Source: an uncultured Caulobacter sp.
Lineage (GTDB): Bacteria; Pseudomonadota; Alphaproteobacteria; Caulobacterales; Caulobacteraceae
NCBI GenBank assembly: GCA_937991555.1
Contig: CALKHU010000129.1
Span: 1 to 25,867 of the forward strand
Direction of reading: 5' to 3'
Length of the DNA: 25,867 nucleotides
Position 1 is the stretch's first letter. Every line of letters starts with the position of its first letter. Below, one piece after another: positions 16,133 to 22,917 of the stretch. The position numbers and the translations under genes were made by a program. The notes below the pieces were generated by a model. That model saw only the letters and a program-made list of their open reading frames with translations. It was not told the DNA's origin and did not search any database.

Positions 16133-16243
16133 ATGATCGACAGGACGCAGAACCGCTTCGCCGTTTCCGCCCTCCTGCTCGCGAGCCTGCATGTCGACGC
16201 CGCCGACCTTCACCCTGGACTCCGTTTCCGCCGCCGCGCCTGA
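16133..16243 (+). CDS. Possible 36-residue leader peptide overlapping the ABC-F start
   Basis: A short frame begins with ATG at 16133 behind an ideal GGAGG (16123-16127) at 5 bases spacing, encodes MIDRTQNRFAVSALLLASLH and 16 further residues, and ends at a TGA 53 bases inside the ABC-F gene in another frame. Eighteen of its first 19 codons end in G or C, as real genes do here, and this stretch lies before the overlap. By contrast the ABC-F start at 16191 has no good ribosome-binding site, so its translation may be coupled to this peptide. Genes for ABC-F proteins in other bacteria are often controlled by translated leaders. That this one is a regulator is inference; it may be a chance frame. 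Confidence 0.35.
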   Translation: MIDRTQNRFAVSALLLASLHVDAADLHPGLRFRRRA

Positions 16244-17777
16244 CGGCCGTGTCCTCTTCGACAACCTGACGCTGGCCTTCGGCCGCGAGCGGACCGGCCT
16301 GGTCGGCCGCAACGGCGCGGGCAAGACCACGCTCCTTCGTCTGCTCGCGGGCGAGCAGGCGCCGGCCGGCGGGACAATCGACCGTCGTGGCCGCATCGGG
16401 ATCCTGCGGCAGGCGCTCAAGCCGGATCCGGGCGCGGCCGTCGCCGATGTGCTCGGCGCCGCCGATCGTCTCGCGGTGCTCGCCCGCATCGAGGCGGGCG
16501 AGGGCGGCGAGGCCGATTTCGCAGAAGCCGACTGGACGCTGCCGGCGAGGATCGAGACGGCCCTGGCCGAGGTCGGGCTGGCCGGGCTCGCGCCCCACCG
16601 CCCGGCCGACACGCTCAGCGGCGGTCAGCTGACACGGCTGTCGTTGGCCGCGCTCACCGTCGATGAGCCGGACGTCATCCTGCTCGACGAGCCGACCAAC
16701 AACCTGGACGCCGGGGCCCGTATGCTGGTCGCCGACCTCCTTCGCCGGTGGACGGGCGGCGCGGTCGTGGTCAGCCACGATCGCGCCCTGCTGCGGGAAA
16801 TGGACCGGATCGTCGAGCTGTCCGGTCTGGGCGCCCGCGTCTACGGCGGCGGCTGGGACCTCTACGTCGAGCGCCGGGAGCAGGAACGGGAGGCCGCCGA
16901 GCGCGACCTGGCCGTCGCCGAGCGCGACGCCGCCCGGGTCGAGCGCGAGGCGCAGCAGGCGCGGGAGCGCAAGGCGCGGCGCGATTCTGTCGGCAGGAAG
17001 ACCGCGGCCCGGGGCGGCGCGCCGAAGATCCTCCTCGGCGCGATGAAGCGGCGCGCCGAGGAGAGTTCCGGCAAGGGCGAGCGTCTGGCCGAGCGGTTGC
17101 GGGACGACGCGGCCGGCGAGCTCGCCGAGGCCCGCGCGCGGGTCGAGCAAACGCGCGCCCTGTCCTTCGGCCTGCCGTCGTCGGGTCTGGCGGCCGGCAA
17201 GTCGGTGCTGGCGTTCGAGGACGTGACCTTCGGCTACGGCGGCAGGCCGGTGCTCGACCAGCTGTCGTTCCGAATCGTCGGGCCCGAGCGCGTGGCCGTC
17301 GTCGGCCCCAACGGCGCGGGCAAGACCACCGTGATCCGGCTGGCGACCGGCCAGCTGGAGCCCGTCGACGGGCGCGTGGTCCGCGGCGCCCGGTCGGTCC
17401 TCCTCGACCAGCGGGCTGCGGTGCTGGAGGACGGCGAGACCATCCTGGACGCCTTCCGGCGCATCAACCCGGCGACGACGCTCAACGACGCCCACGCGGC
17501 GCTGGCCCGCTTCCTGTTCCGCAACGCCGCCGCGCGCCAGCCGGTCGCCTCCCTCAGCGGCGGGGAGCGGCTGCGGGCGGCGCTGGCCTGCGTGCTGTCG
17601 GGGCCGACGCCGCCGCAACTGCTGATCCTCGACGAGCCGACGAACCATCTCGACCTGGCCTCGATCGAGGCTGTCGAGCAGGCGCTGGCCGACTATGACG
17701 GCGCGCTTCTGGTCGTCAGCCACGACCGGGACTTCCTCGCGGCGATCGGCGCCGGACGGGAAATCAGCCTCGGCTGA
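16191..17777 (+). CDS. ABC-F family ATPase (tandem ABC domains, no membrane part)
   Basis: Cytosolic protein of 528 residues with two ABC ATPase domains, the ABC-F layout of ribosome-associated factors that act on translation. Domain 1: Walker A GRNGAGKTT (39-47), signature LSGGQLTRLSL (about 142-152), Walker B VILLDEPTNNLD, switch histidine VVSHD. A charged linker of about 90 residues (roughly 220-315, rich in Arg, Glu and Ala, probably coiled coil) follows. Domain 2: Walker A GPNGAGKTT (about 372-380), LSGGERLRAAL (about 455), LLILDEPTNHLD, VVSHD. Both catalytic glutamates are present. It could be a housekeeping Uup-like factor or an antibiotic-resistance type; the sequence alone does not decide. 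It converges on the thioesterase gene, overlapping its end by 14 bases. Confidence 0.92.
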   Translation: MSTPPTFTLDSVSAAAPDGRVLFDNLTLAFGRERTGLVGRNGAGKTTLLRLLAGEQAPAGGTIDRRGRIGILRQALKPDPGAAVADVLGAADRLAVLARIEAGEGGEADFAEADWTLPARIETALAEVGLAGLAPHRPADTLSGGQLTRLSLAALTVDEPDVILLDEPTNNLDAGARMLVADLLRRWTGGAVVVSHDRALLREMDRIVELSGLGARVYGGGWDLYVERREQEREAAERDLAVAERDAARVEREAQQARERKARRDSVGRKTAARGGAPKILLGAMKRRAEESSGKGERLAERLRDDAAGELAEARARVEQTRALSFGLPSSGLAAGKSVLAFEDVTFGYGGRPVLDQLSFRIVGPERVAVVGPNGAGKTTVIRLATGQLEPVDGRVVRGARSVLLDQRAAVLEDGETILDAFRRINPATTLNDAHAALARFLFRNAAARQPVASLSGGERLRAALACVLSGPTPPQLLILDEPTNHLDLASIEAVEQALADYDGALLVVSHDRDFLAAIGAGREISLG

Positions 17778-18171
17778 CCACCTGGAACGTGGCGCTGCCG
17801 CGCGCGCACGGCTTGCCGTCGGCGGTGACCAGGGCGGAGGCGAAGCACAGGCCGCGGCCGCGCTTGACCACCACCGGGTCGACCTGCAGCCACTGGCCGA
17901 TACGGGCGGGGGCGAGGAAGTCGAGTGCGAGGTTGACCGTCACCAGCCCTCCCGCCGCGTCCATCCCGAGACCGCAGGAGAGACCCATGGCGTTGTCGGC
18001 CAGGGCGCTGATCAGCCCGCCATGCGCCATGCCGCGGCTGTTGGCGTGGGCCGGCGCGAGCCGGACGCCGATCTGGACCGTGTCGCCCACCCGCCGGCTG
18101 AAGAGCGGCTCCCAGGGGTCGGTCAGGGGGCTGGTCCGGTAGTGGGGCGCAAATCCGTGGGGCGGCGTCAT
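17764..18171 (-). CDS. PaaI-type hotdog thioesterase
   Basis: Single-domain hotdog-fold protein of 135 residues, likely an acyl-CoA thioesterase. The family active-site pattern is seen as HANSRGMAHGGLISALADNA (42-61), with Asn44, the H-G-G at 50-52 and Asp59 in the usual positions. The central strands VNLALDFLAPARIG follow as expected. The natural substrate cannot be inferred. It is divergent from a TetR-family gene with 44 bases between starts, and the spacer holds a palindromic operator, so repression by that TetR protein is likely. Its 3' end overlaps the ABC-F gene by 14 bases, tail to tail. Confidence 0.88.
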   Translation of the reverse strand: MTPPHGFAPHYRTSPLTDPWEPLFSRRVGDTVQIGVRLAPAHANSRGMAHGGLISALADNAMGLSCGLGMDAAGGLVTVNLALDFLAPARIGQWLQVDPVVVKRGRGLCFASALVTADGKPCARGSATFQVVSRG

Positions 18172-18192
18172 GACATCAACCTTCTATTGATG

Positions 18193-18204
18193 TAGACCAG
18201 TCTA
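18193..18204. promoter_or_regulatory. Palindromic TetR-type operator between thioesterase and TetR gene
   Basis: TAGACCAGTCTA (arms TAGAC and GTCTA around CA) is nearly continued outward as AT-T...A-AT. The core resembles operators described for the LmrA/YxaF branch of TetR regulators (TAGACC-x-GTCTA type), and the neighbouring regulator belongs to that branch by its C-terminal part. It lies 21 bases before the thioesterase ATG and 11 before the regulator ATG, so binding would block both promoters. Confidence 0.75.
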
Positions 18205-18215
18205 TATAGAATCCG

Positions 18216-18797
18216 ATGCCAGCCCAGCCCCGACATCGCGCCGCTATCGTCCAGTCCGCCGCCGCCCTGTTCCGGCGGCAGGGCTACGCCGCCACCGGCC
18301 TCGCCGACATCGTCGAGCGCAGCGGCGCGCCGAAAGGGTCGCTCTATCACTACTTCCCGGGCGGCAAGGCCGAGATCGGGGCCGCCGCGACCGCCAGCGC
18401 CGGCGAACTGGTGCGGCGGACGCTGGCGGTGATCGCCGATGAAGCGCCGGACGCATCGGCGCTGGTCGCCGAGTATGTCCGCTGGCTGGTGGTCTGGATG
18501 GAGCAGTCGGGCTGGCGCGACGGCTGTCCGATCACCACGGTGCTGCTGGAGACCGCCGCGTTCGACGAGGGCATCCGGAGCGCGGGCAGGGCGGCGTTCG
18601 CCGGCTGGATCGAGGTGATCGCGAACAAGCTGGAGGCCGACGGGGTCGCGCCAGGAGAGGCCGCCGCGCTCGCCGGCTTCAGCATCTCGGCGCTGGAAGG
18701 CAGCCTCGTCCGGGCCAGGGTCGAGCAGAGCCCGGCGCCCATCCTGTCGGCGGGACAATGGCTCGCCCTGCTGTTTCGGCAGGCGGCGTCGGCCTGA
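18216..18797 (+). CDS. TetR/AcrR family regulator (LmrA/YxaF-like)
   Basis: DNA-binding repressor of 193 residues. The N-terminal helix-turn-helix is clear: ALFRRQGYAATGLADIVERS (17-36) and recognition helix GAPKGSLYHYFPGGK (37-51). The C-terminal ligand domain contains CPITTVLLETAAFDEGIR and GFSISALEGSLVRARV, typical of the LmrA/YxaF-like group. The ligand is unknown. The ATG at 18216 lacks an obvious ribosome-binding site and lies very close to the operator, so the transcript may be leaderless. It is expected to repress itself and the divergent thioesterase. Confidence 0.9.
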   Translation: MPAQPRHRAAIVQSAAALFRRQGYAATGLADIVERSGAPKGSLYHYFPGGKAEIGAAATASAGELVRRTLAVIADEAPDASALVAEYVRWLVVWMEQSGWRDGCPITTVLLETAAFDEGIRSAGRAAFAGWIEVIANKLEADGVAPGEAAALAGFSISALEGSLVRARVEQSPAPILSAGQWLALLFRQAASA

Positions 18798-18910
18798 CTG
18801 CGCCATTCGCGGACGCCTGACACGCAATCGCCAAGGCGGCGCCGCATTGTCGCCGGGCGGGCACGGTTCCTGCTCCGCGTAACAGCGTTCGTACCGTTCT
18901 GGGACAGGCG

Positions 18911-19612
18911 ATGAAAACGCTCGCCGTACTCTCCCGCAAAGGCGGGACCGGGAAGACGACCCTGGCGCTGCATCTCGCGGCCGCCGCGAGGGCCGCGGGG
19001 GTGTCGACGCTCGTCGCCGACCTCGACCGGCAGCAGTCCGCCACCGAATGGCGCAGGCTCCGCGGCGCCGGCGACTTCGCCGTCGAGGCCGTCAAGCCGG
19101 GGGCCCTGTTCACCCGGCAGCGCGACGCCGCCCGCGACGGTATCGAGCTCCTCATCGTCGATACGCCTCCGACGGCCGAGGGTGAAGTCGAGCAGGCGAT
19201 CCGCTGCGCCGATCTCTGCCTCATCGTGGCCCGGCCGAACTTCTTCGATCTTCGCGCCGTCGCCGAGTCGGCGGCGCTGGCCGAAAGCTTCCACCGCGAC
19301 ACGGTGTTCGTGATGAACCAGGCGCCGCCGCGCCGGAACGGGTTCGAGGCGCCGGTCGTCGGCCAGGCCGCGGCGGCCTTGCGGCGCCTCGCGCCGGTGG
19401 CCCCGATCGGCCTGCGCGCACGCGTCGCCTACCAGCAGAGCGTGGCGCACGGTCGGGTAGCCCAGGAACTCGATCCCGACAGCGCGGCGGCGGCGGAGAT
19501 CGCCGGTCTCTGGCGGTGGCTCGACCAGCGACTTCAGGCCGAGCGCATCGCCGCGCCGGTCCTGCCGACCTTCATGGCGCTCGGGGCGGAGCGAGCGGTC
19601 CGGCCCCTCTGA
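18911..19612 (+). CDS. Orphan ParA/MinD-family ATPase
   Basis: Cytosolic P-loop ATPase of 233 residues. Deviant Walker A with signature lysine: LSRKGGTGKTTLALHLA (Lys10 and Lys15). The A' region DLDRQQSATEWRRLR follows at 37-51, and Walker B LLIVDTPP at about 79-86. Family members dimerise on ATP and bind DNA or membranes to position plasmids, chromosomes or protein cargo. No parB-like gene or parS-like repeat is seen next to it, and the chromosome's own parA is normally near the origin, so this is a separate paralog. The last ~40 residues (from RLQAERIAAPVLP) contain a basic/proline-rich tail of unknown use. A GGGACAGGCG precedes the ATG. It ends 3 bases from the converging acyl-CoA dehydrogenase gene. 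Confidence 0.88.
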   Translation: MKTLAVLSRKGGTGKTTLALHLAAAARAAGVSTLVADLDRQQSATEWRRLRGAGDFAVEAVKPGALFTRQRDAARDGIELLIVDTPPTAEGEVEQAIRCADLCLIVARPNFFDLRAVAESAALAESFHRDTVFVMNQAPPRRNGFEAPVVGQAAAALRRLAPVAPIGLRARVAYQQSVAHGRVAQELDPDSAAAAEIAGLWRWLDQRLQAERIAAPVLPTFMALGAERAVRPL

Positions 19613-19615
19613 GGG

Positions 19616-20803
19616 TTATCCCCGAAGCAGCGCGCCGGCGATCACGTTGCGCTGGGTCTCGCTCGTGCCGGAGTAGATCGTCGCAGCCCGGGTCGCCAGG
19701 TGCTTGGCCATCGCCCGCGCGCCCAGCGCCACCGCGTCGTCGTCGGCCTCGTCGAGGATCGCCGCCAGGCCCGGCGCCCGGCCGACGCCCTGGATCTCCA
19801 TGGCCAGTTCGGCTACCCGCTGGTGAAGCTCGCTGCCCAGCAGCTTGAGCATCGAAGGACCGGCCTGGTCGCCATCGCGCGGAAGGCCGTCCGGCAGCGT
19901 GGCCAGTTCGGTCTGCTCGAAGGCGAGCAGCTCCGTCTCGGCCTCGACGAGGCGCCGGAGCAGGCCCGGCTCCAGGTCCCCGGCCGCCTCGGCCGCCGCC
20001 CTGGCGCGCTGGTAGACGCGGCGGACCAGGGCAGACGGGGTGTTGTTGGACCGGGCCATGGCCATCAGCCGCTTGGCCACCGCCCAGCCGTCGCCCTCGG
20101 CGCCCACCCGGTTGGCCGCCGGCACGCGAACGCCGTCGAAGAACAGGGCGTTGAGCTCGTGCTCGCCCTCGAGCGTGATGATCGGCGAGATGGTCAGTCC
20201 CGGCGCCGGCAGGTCGATGAGCAGGAAGGTCAGTCCCTGCTGCGGCCGGTCCCCGTCCGCCGTCCGCACGAGGGCGAACAGGCGGTTCGCGAGGTGCGCG
20301 CCCGTGGTCCAGATCTTGGCCCCGTCGATGACATAGTCGTCGCCGTCGCGGCGCGCCCGGGTGCTGATCCGCGCGAGGTCGGAGCCCGCGCCCGGCTCGG
20401 AGAACGCCTGTCCCCACAGATCATCGCCCGACAGGATCGCCGGCAGGTAGCGCGAGCGCTGGTCGGGCGTGCCCGCTTCGATCAGCAGCGGGCCCAGGCT
20501 CCGGATGCCGCCCGCGAACAGGACGGGCGCGTCGTTCAGCGCGCACTCGCGGTCGAACAGGAACTTCCGTCGCGCCGGCCATCCGGCCCCGCCCCACTGG
20601 ACCGGCCAGGCCGGTGCGATCCAGCCCTGCACGAACAGCTTGCGGTGCCAGGCCCGGCTGGCGGCGATGTCGCTGTGCACGCCGAGCGTCCGCCGCCCGG
20701 CCTCCCGGAGGTCCGGCGTCAGCGCGCGGTCGAGGAAGGCGCGCACCTGCGCCAGGAACGCCGTGTCGTCATCGACGCAGATCGTTTCGCGATCGTAGGC
20801 CAT
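19616..20803 (-). CDS. Acyl-CoA dehydrogenase family protein lacking the usual catalytic Glu
   Basis: FAD-dependent acyl-CoA dehydrogenase-fold protein of 395 residues, closest in style to the PimC/steroid-ACAD large-subunit group. Visible: GWIAPAWPVQWGGAGWPARR (about 59-78), the flavin/substrate loop QAFSEPGAGSDLA (about 131-143), IDGAKIWTTGAHLANRLF (about 158-175), and the C-terminal RAATIYSGTSETQRNVIAGALL. The base that is Glu in medium-chain enzymes (Y-E-G-T) is Ser here (YSGTS). At the alternative isovaleryl/long-chain position the usual L-x-x-E-R reads MAMAR. Activity with acyl-CoA is therefore doubtful, or the base lies elsewhere. An FNR/FixK-type box lies 36 bases upstream. It is downstream of flbY on the same strand with a 49-base gap. 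Confidence 0.88.
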   Translation of the reverse strand: MAYDRETICVDDDTAFLAQVRAFLDRALTPDLREAGRRTLGVHSDIAASRAWHRKLFVQGWIAPAWPVQWGGAGWPARRKFLFDRECALNDAPVLFAGGIRSLGPLLIEAGTPDQRSRYLPAILSGDDLWGQAFSEPGAGSDLARISTRARRDGDDYVIDGAKIWTTGAHLANRLFALVRTADGDRPQQGLTFLLIDLPAPGLTISPIITLEGEHELNALFFDGVRVPAANRVGAEGDGWAVAKRLMAMARSNNTPSALVRRVYQRARAAAEAAGDLEPGLLRRLVEAETELLAFEQTELATLPDGLPRDGDQAGPSMLKLLGSELHQRVAELAMEIQGVGRAPGLAAILDEADDDAVALGARAMAKHLATRAATIYSGTSETQRNVIAGALLRG

Positions 20804-20838
20804 GCGCGGCAGCAGATCGCGTCCGCCGCCGCCGTTCG

Positions 20839-20852
20839 CTGATCTGGATCAA
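20839..20852 (-). promoter_or_regulatory. Near-perfect FNR/FixK box upstream of the acyl-CoA dehydrogenase gene
   Basis: Towards the gene the site reads TTGATCCAGATCAG; 9 of 10 defined positions match TTGAT-N4-ATCAA. The inner TGATC-TG-GATCA is a perfect palindrome. Its centre is about 42.5 bases from the ATG at 20803, so an FNR-type activator at -41.5 would start transcription at the start codon itself, giving a leaderless mRNA. It lies exactly between the flbY stop and the gene. Confidence 0.65.
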
Positions 20853-21293
20853 TCAGGCCCGCTTGTTCAGCGTGATGGCGCGCGCATCGCCCGCCTGGGC
20901 CTGGGCCCCCGGGCCGTAGCCGCTGCCGCTGGAGCGCTGTGAGGCGACCTCGTCGGCGATGGCCCGCACCAGCCCCTCGGTGACGGTGCGCGCGGCTTCC
21001 AGCGCTCGTCCCTGACGCGCCAGCACCGCGTCGAAGCCCTCGGTGGCGCGCATCAGGCGCATGCGCAGATCCAGCGAGGCGTCCTCGATCAGCTGCGGCG
21101 CGTTGCGCACCCGCACCGATTCATGCCGGTACAGGTTCGCCAGCCGGGTCATCTCGTCCATCTGGCCGGCCACGTCCTGCGGACGATGCTGCTCGAAGGC
21201 CTGGCACTGCTCGACCATCATCGCCGTCAGGCGCTCGGTCAGGACGATCAGCTGTTCGACGCGGTCGGTGGCGTCACGGGCGTCAAGCGCCAT
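20853..21293 (-). CDS. flbY: Flagellar protein FlbY-like, possibly a FlgN-type chaperone
   Basis: Helical cytosolic protein of 146 residues, third gene of the flgI cluster. The name FlbY rests on recalled Caulobacterales annotation of this locus. The sequence is almost all amphipathic helix (residues 8-110: VEQLIVLTERLTAMMVEQ, DVAGQMDEMTRLANLYRHES and so on), then a flexible end with GYGPGAQAQAGDARAITLNK. The long helical hairpin plus a C-terminal Y-G-P and L-N-K-R-A tail recalls FlgN, the chaperone for hook-filament junction proteins; this is inference. AAAGGAAACACCG supplies a ribosome-binding site before the ATG at 21293. It begins 11 bases after the flgJ-like stop. Confidence 0.7.
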   Translation of the reverse strand: MALDARDATDRVEQLIVLTERLTAMMVEQCQAFEQHRPQDVAGQMDEMTRLANLYRHESVRVRNAPQLIEDASLDLRMRLMRATEGFDAVLARQGRALEAARTVTEGLVRAIADEVASQRSSGSGYGPGAQAQAGDARAITLNKRA

Positions 21294-21304
21294 CGGTGTT
21301 TCCT

Positions 21305-21628
21305 TTACTCGGTGAGGCCCTGAAGCTTGAGCATCTCGCGTTGGACGGTGTCGGCGACGCCGATCCCGCCGGCCCTCGCCACCTGCTTGGCGATGGCTTC
21401 GGTCAGGAAGGAGCGGAACATCTCCTCGCCGCGGCCGCCGCCGAACGGAGCCTCGGTGCTCAGTGAAGCGAACATCGGTTGCAGCATCGTCGACAGGAAC
21501 GAGGCCTCGAAGGCCTGCGCCGCGTCCTGGACCTGACGCTTGCGCGCGGCCAGCGCGGCGGTCGAGGCCGGCGTCGCCGCCTGGCGGCCCAGCAGGACGT
21601 CGGTCGGGGTCATCACCGCGCCGTTCAT
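21305..21628 (-). CDS. Rod-binding protein, FlgJ N-terminal-domain type (CheL-like)
   Basis: Protein of 107 residues made only of the FlgJ rod-binding domain. In enterobacterial FlgJ this domain caps the growing flagellar rod, while a second domain cuts peptidoglycan; the muramidase domain is missing here, as in many alphaproteobacteria (called CheL in some annotations). Pattern: AAQAFEASFLSTMLQPMF (about 34-51), GGRGEEMFRSFLTEAIAKQV (about 61-80), and GGIGVADTVQREML. The ATG at 21628 overlaps the flgI stop as TGATG; a GTG one codon upstream is possible. Tight coupling to flgI supports a role in basal-body assembly. Confidence 0.85.
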   Translation of the reverse strand: MNGAVMTPTDVLLGRQAATPASTAALAARKRQVQDAAQAFEASFLSTMLQPMFASLSTEAPFGGGRGEEMFRSFLTEAIAKQVARAGGIGVADTVQREMLKLQGLTE

Positions 21629-22731
21629 CACATCACCTCGATGTCGGCCTGGAGGGCGCCGGCGGCCTTGATGGCCTGGAGGATCGAGATCATGTCGCGC
21701 GGCGTCACGCCGAGGGCGTTGAGTCCGGCCACCAGACTCGACAGCGAGGCGCCGCTCTTCAGCGTGATCAGCTGACGGCCGCGCTCCTCGTCCACGCTGA
21801 CCTGCGACTGGCTGGTGACCGTGGTCTCGCCGCGGCTGAACGGCGCCGGCTGGCTGACCAGCGGGGTCTCCTGCACCGAAATCGTCAGGTTGCCCTGGGC
21901 GATGGCGACGGTGGAGATCCGCACCTGGTCGCCCATCACGATGACGCCGGCCGTCTCGTCGATGATCACCTTGGCCGGCGCGTCGGGTTCGACCTCGAGG
22001 TTCTCGACCACGCCGAGGAAGCCGACCAGGTTCTGGCCGGCCGGCGGGCGCAGGGTGATGATCGTCGGGTTCTCGGCGATCGCCGAGCCGGGATAGCGGC
22101 CGTTGATCGCCGTTGCGATGCGCTGGGCGGTGGTGAAGTCCGGATTGCGCAGGGTCAGGCGCATCTGCGGCATCGACGCCAGCTGGAAGCCCGTCTCGCG
22201 CTCGATGATGGCCCCGCCGGCGATGCGGCCGGAGGTCGGCACGCCCTTGGACACAGAACTGCCGGATCCGCCGCTGGCCGAGACCGAGCCGGTCTGCACC
22301 GAACCCTGGGCCACGGCGTAGACCTGGCCGTCGGCTCCGAGCAGGGACGTGACCAGCAAGGTGCCGCCCTGCAGGCTCTTGGCGTCGCCGGCGGCGGACA
22401 CCGTCACGTCGACGGGCGAACCGGCGGCGGCGAACGGCGGCAGCTTGGCGGTGACCATGACCACCGCGACGTTCTTGGTGTTGAGGTTGGTCTCGCGGAC
22501 ATTGACGCCGAGCCGCTCGAACATCGCTTCCAGGCTCTGGCGGGTCATCGGCGCGTTGCGCAGGTTGTCGCCGGTGCCGTTGAGGCCGACCACGATGCCG
22601 TAGCCGGTCAGCATGTTCTCGCGGACGCCCTCGAACTCGACCACGTCCTTGATGCGTGACTTCGCCAGGCTCGGCCCGGCGAACGCCAGGGCGAGGGCGA
22701 GGACGACGCTGCCGATGACGCTCTTACGCAT
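21628..22731 (-). CDS. flgI: Flagellar P-ring protein FlgI
   Basis: Structural protein of the flagellar P-ring, the periplasmic bushing around the rod in the peptidoglycan layer. It has 367 residues including a Sec signal peptide (MRKSVIGSVVLALALAFAGP, cut after SLA). The mature start KSRIKDVVEFEGVRENMLTG is followed by the family hallmark YGIVVGLNGTGD. Other conserved parts include MTRQSLEAMFERLGVNV, NVAVVMVTAKLPPFA and the C-terminal LVAGLNALGVTPRDMISILQ. The ATG at 22731 gives a proper signal peptide and follows GGGAGA; the frame open further upstream is discarded. A sigma-54-like promoter lies 37-52 bases upstream. First gene of the flgI, flgJ-like, flbY operon. Confidence 0.97.
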   Translation of the reverse strand: MRKSVIGSVVLALALAFAGPSLAKSRIKDVVEFEGVRENMLTGYGIVVGLNGTGDNLRNAPMTRQSLEAMFERLGVNVRETNLNTKNVAVVMVTAKLPPFAAAGSPVDVTVSAAGDAKSLQGGTLLVTSLLGADGQVYAVAQGSVQTGSVSASGGSGSSVSKGVPTSGRIAGGAIIERETGFQLASMPQMRLTLRNPDFTTAQRIATAINGRYPGSAIAENPTIITLRPPAGQNLVGFLGVVENLEVEPDAPAKVIIDETAGVIVMGDQVRISTVAIAQGNLTISVQETPLVSQPAPFSRGETTVTSQSQVSVDEERGRQLITLKSGASLSSLVAGLNALGVTPRDMISILQAIKAAGALQADIEVM

Positions 22732-22767
22732 GACTCTCCCGCGGACAGGGCCCAACGCGCACGTCCA

Positions 22768-22783
22768 TGCGAGAAGCGCGCCA
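22768..22783 (-). promoter_or_regulatory. Sigma-54-type promoter candidate for flgI
   Basis: On the minus strand TGGCGCGCTTCTCGCA has GG and GC at the correct 12-base offset and differs from TGGCACG-N4-TTGCA at two positions (A to G in the -24 element, T to C in the -12 element). Transcription would begin near 22757, giving a 26-base leader with a GGGAGA ribosome-binding site. Late-class flagellar operons in Caulobacter are known to use sigma-54 with FlbD. No FlbD site was identified. Confidence 0.6.
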
Positions 22784-22862
22784 CGAAAAGAGCCAGTAAA
22801 AACAACGGCATGGGGTTGAGGTGGGCGGTCCCTCGCGGGGTCGCGGCAGAATTTGCCCGGCA

Positions 22863-22870
22863 TTAACCAT
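22863..22870 (+). promoter_or_regulatory. CtrA half-site (TTAACCAT) upstream of fliX
   Basis: TTAACCAT is the extended CtrA half-site used in alphaproteobacteria. It lies 47 bases before the fliX ATG, where a CtrA-dependent promoter's -35 region would be. The second TTAA of the full TTAA-N7-TTAA motif is absent. CtrA control of early flagellar genes including fliX is known in Caulobacter. Confidence 0.5.
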
Positions 22871-22917
22871 ACGGGCCCACATTGGGGGCTCAACGACGGG
22901 AGCGGCGTCCAGTTTCG

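Noticed and set aside
18888..18900. Possible second SOS box before the parA-like gene (GTTC GTACC GTTC)
   Set aside because: The two GTTC half-sites are 5 bases apart, not the 7 required by the alphaproteobacterial LexA consensus.
22845..22856. GGCA...TTGC in the flgI/fliX spacer as a sigma-54 promoter for fliX
   Set aside because: GG and GC start 10 bases apart instead of 12; sigma-54 promoters do not tolerate this spacing.
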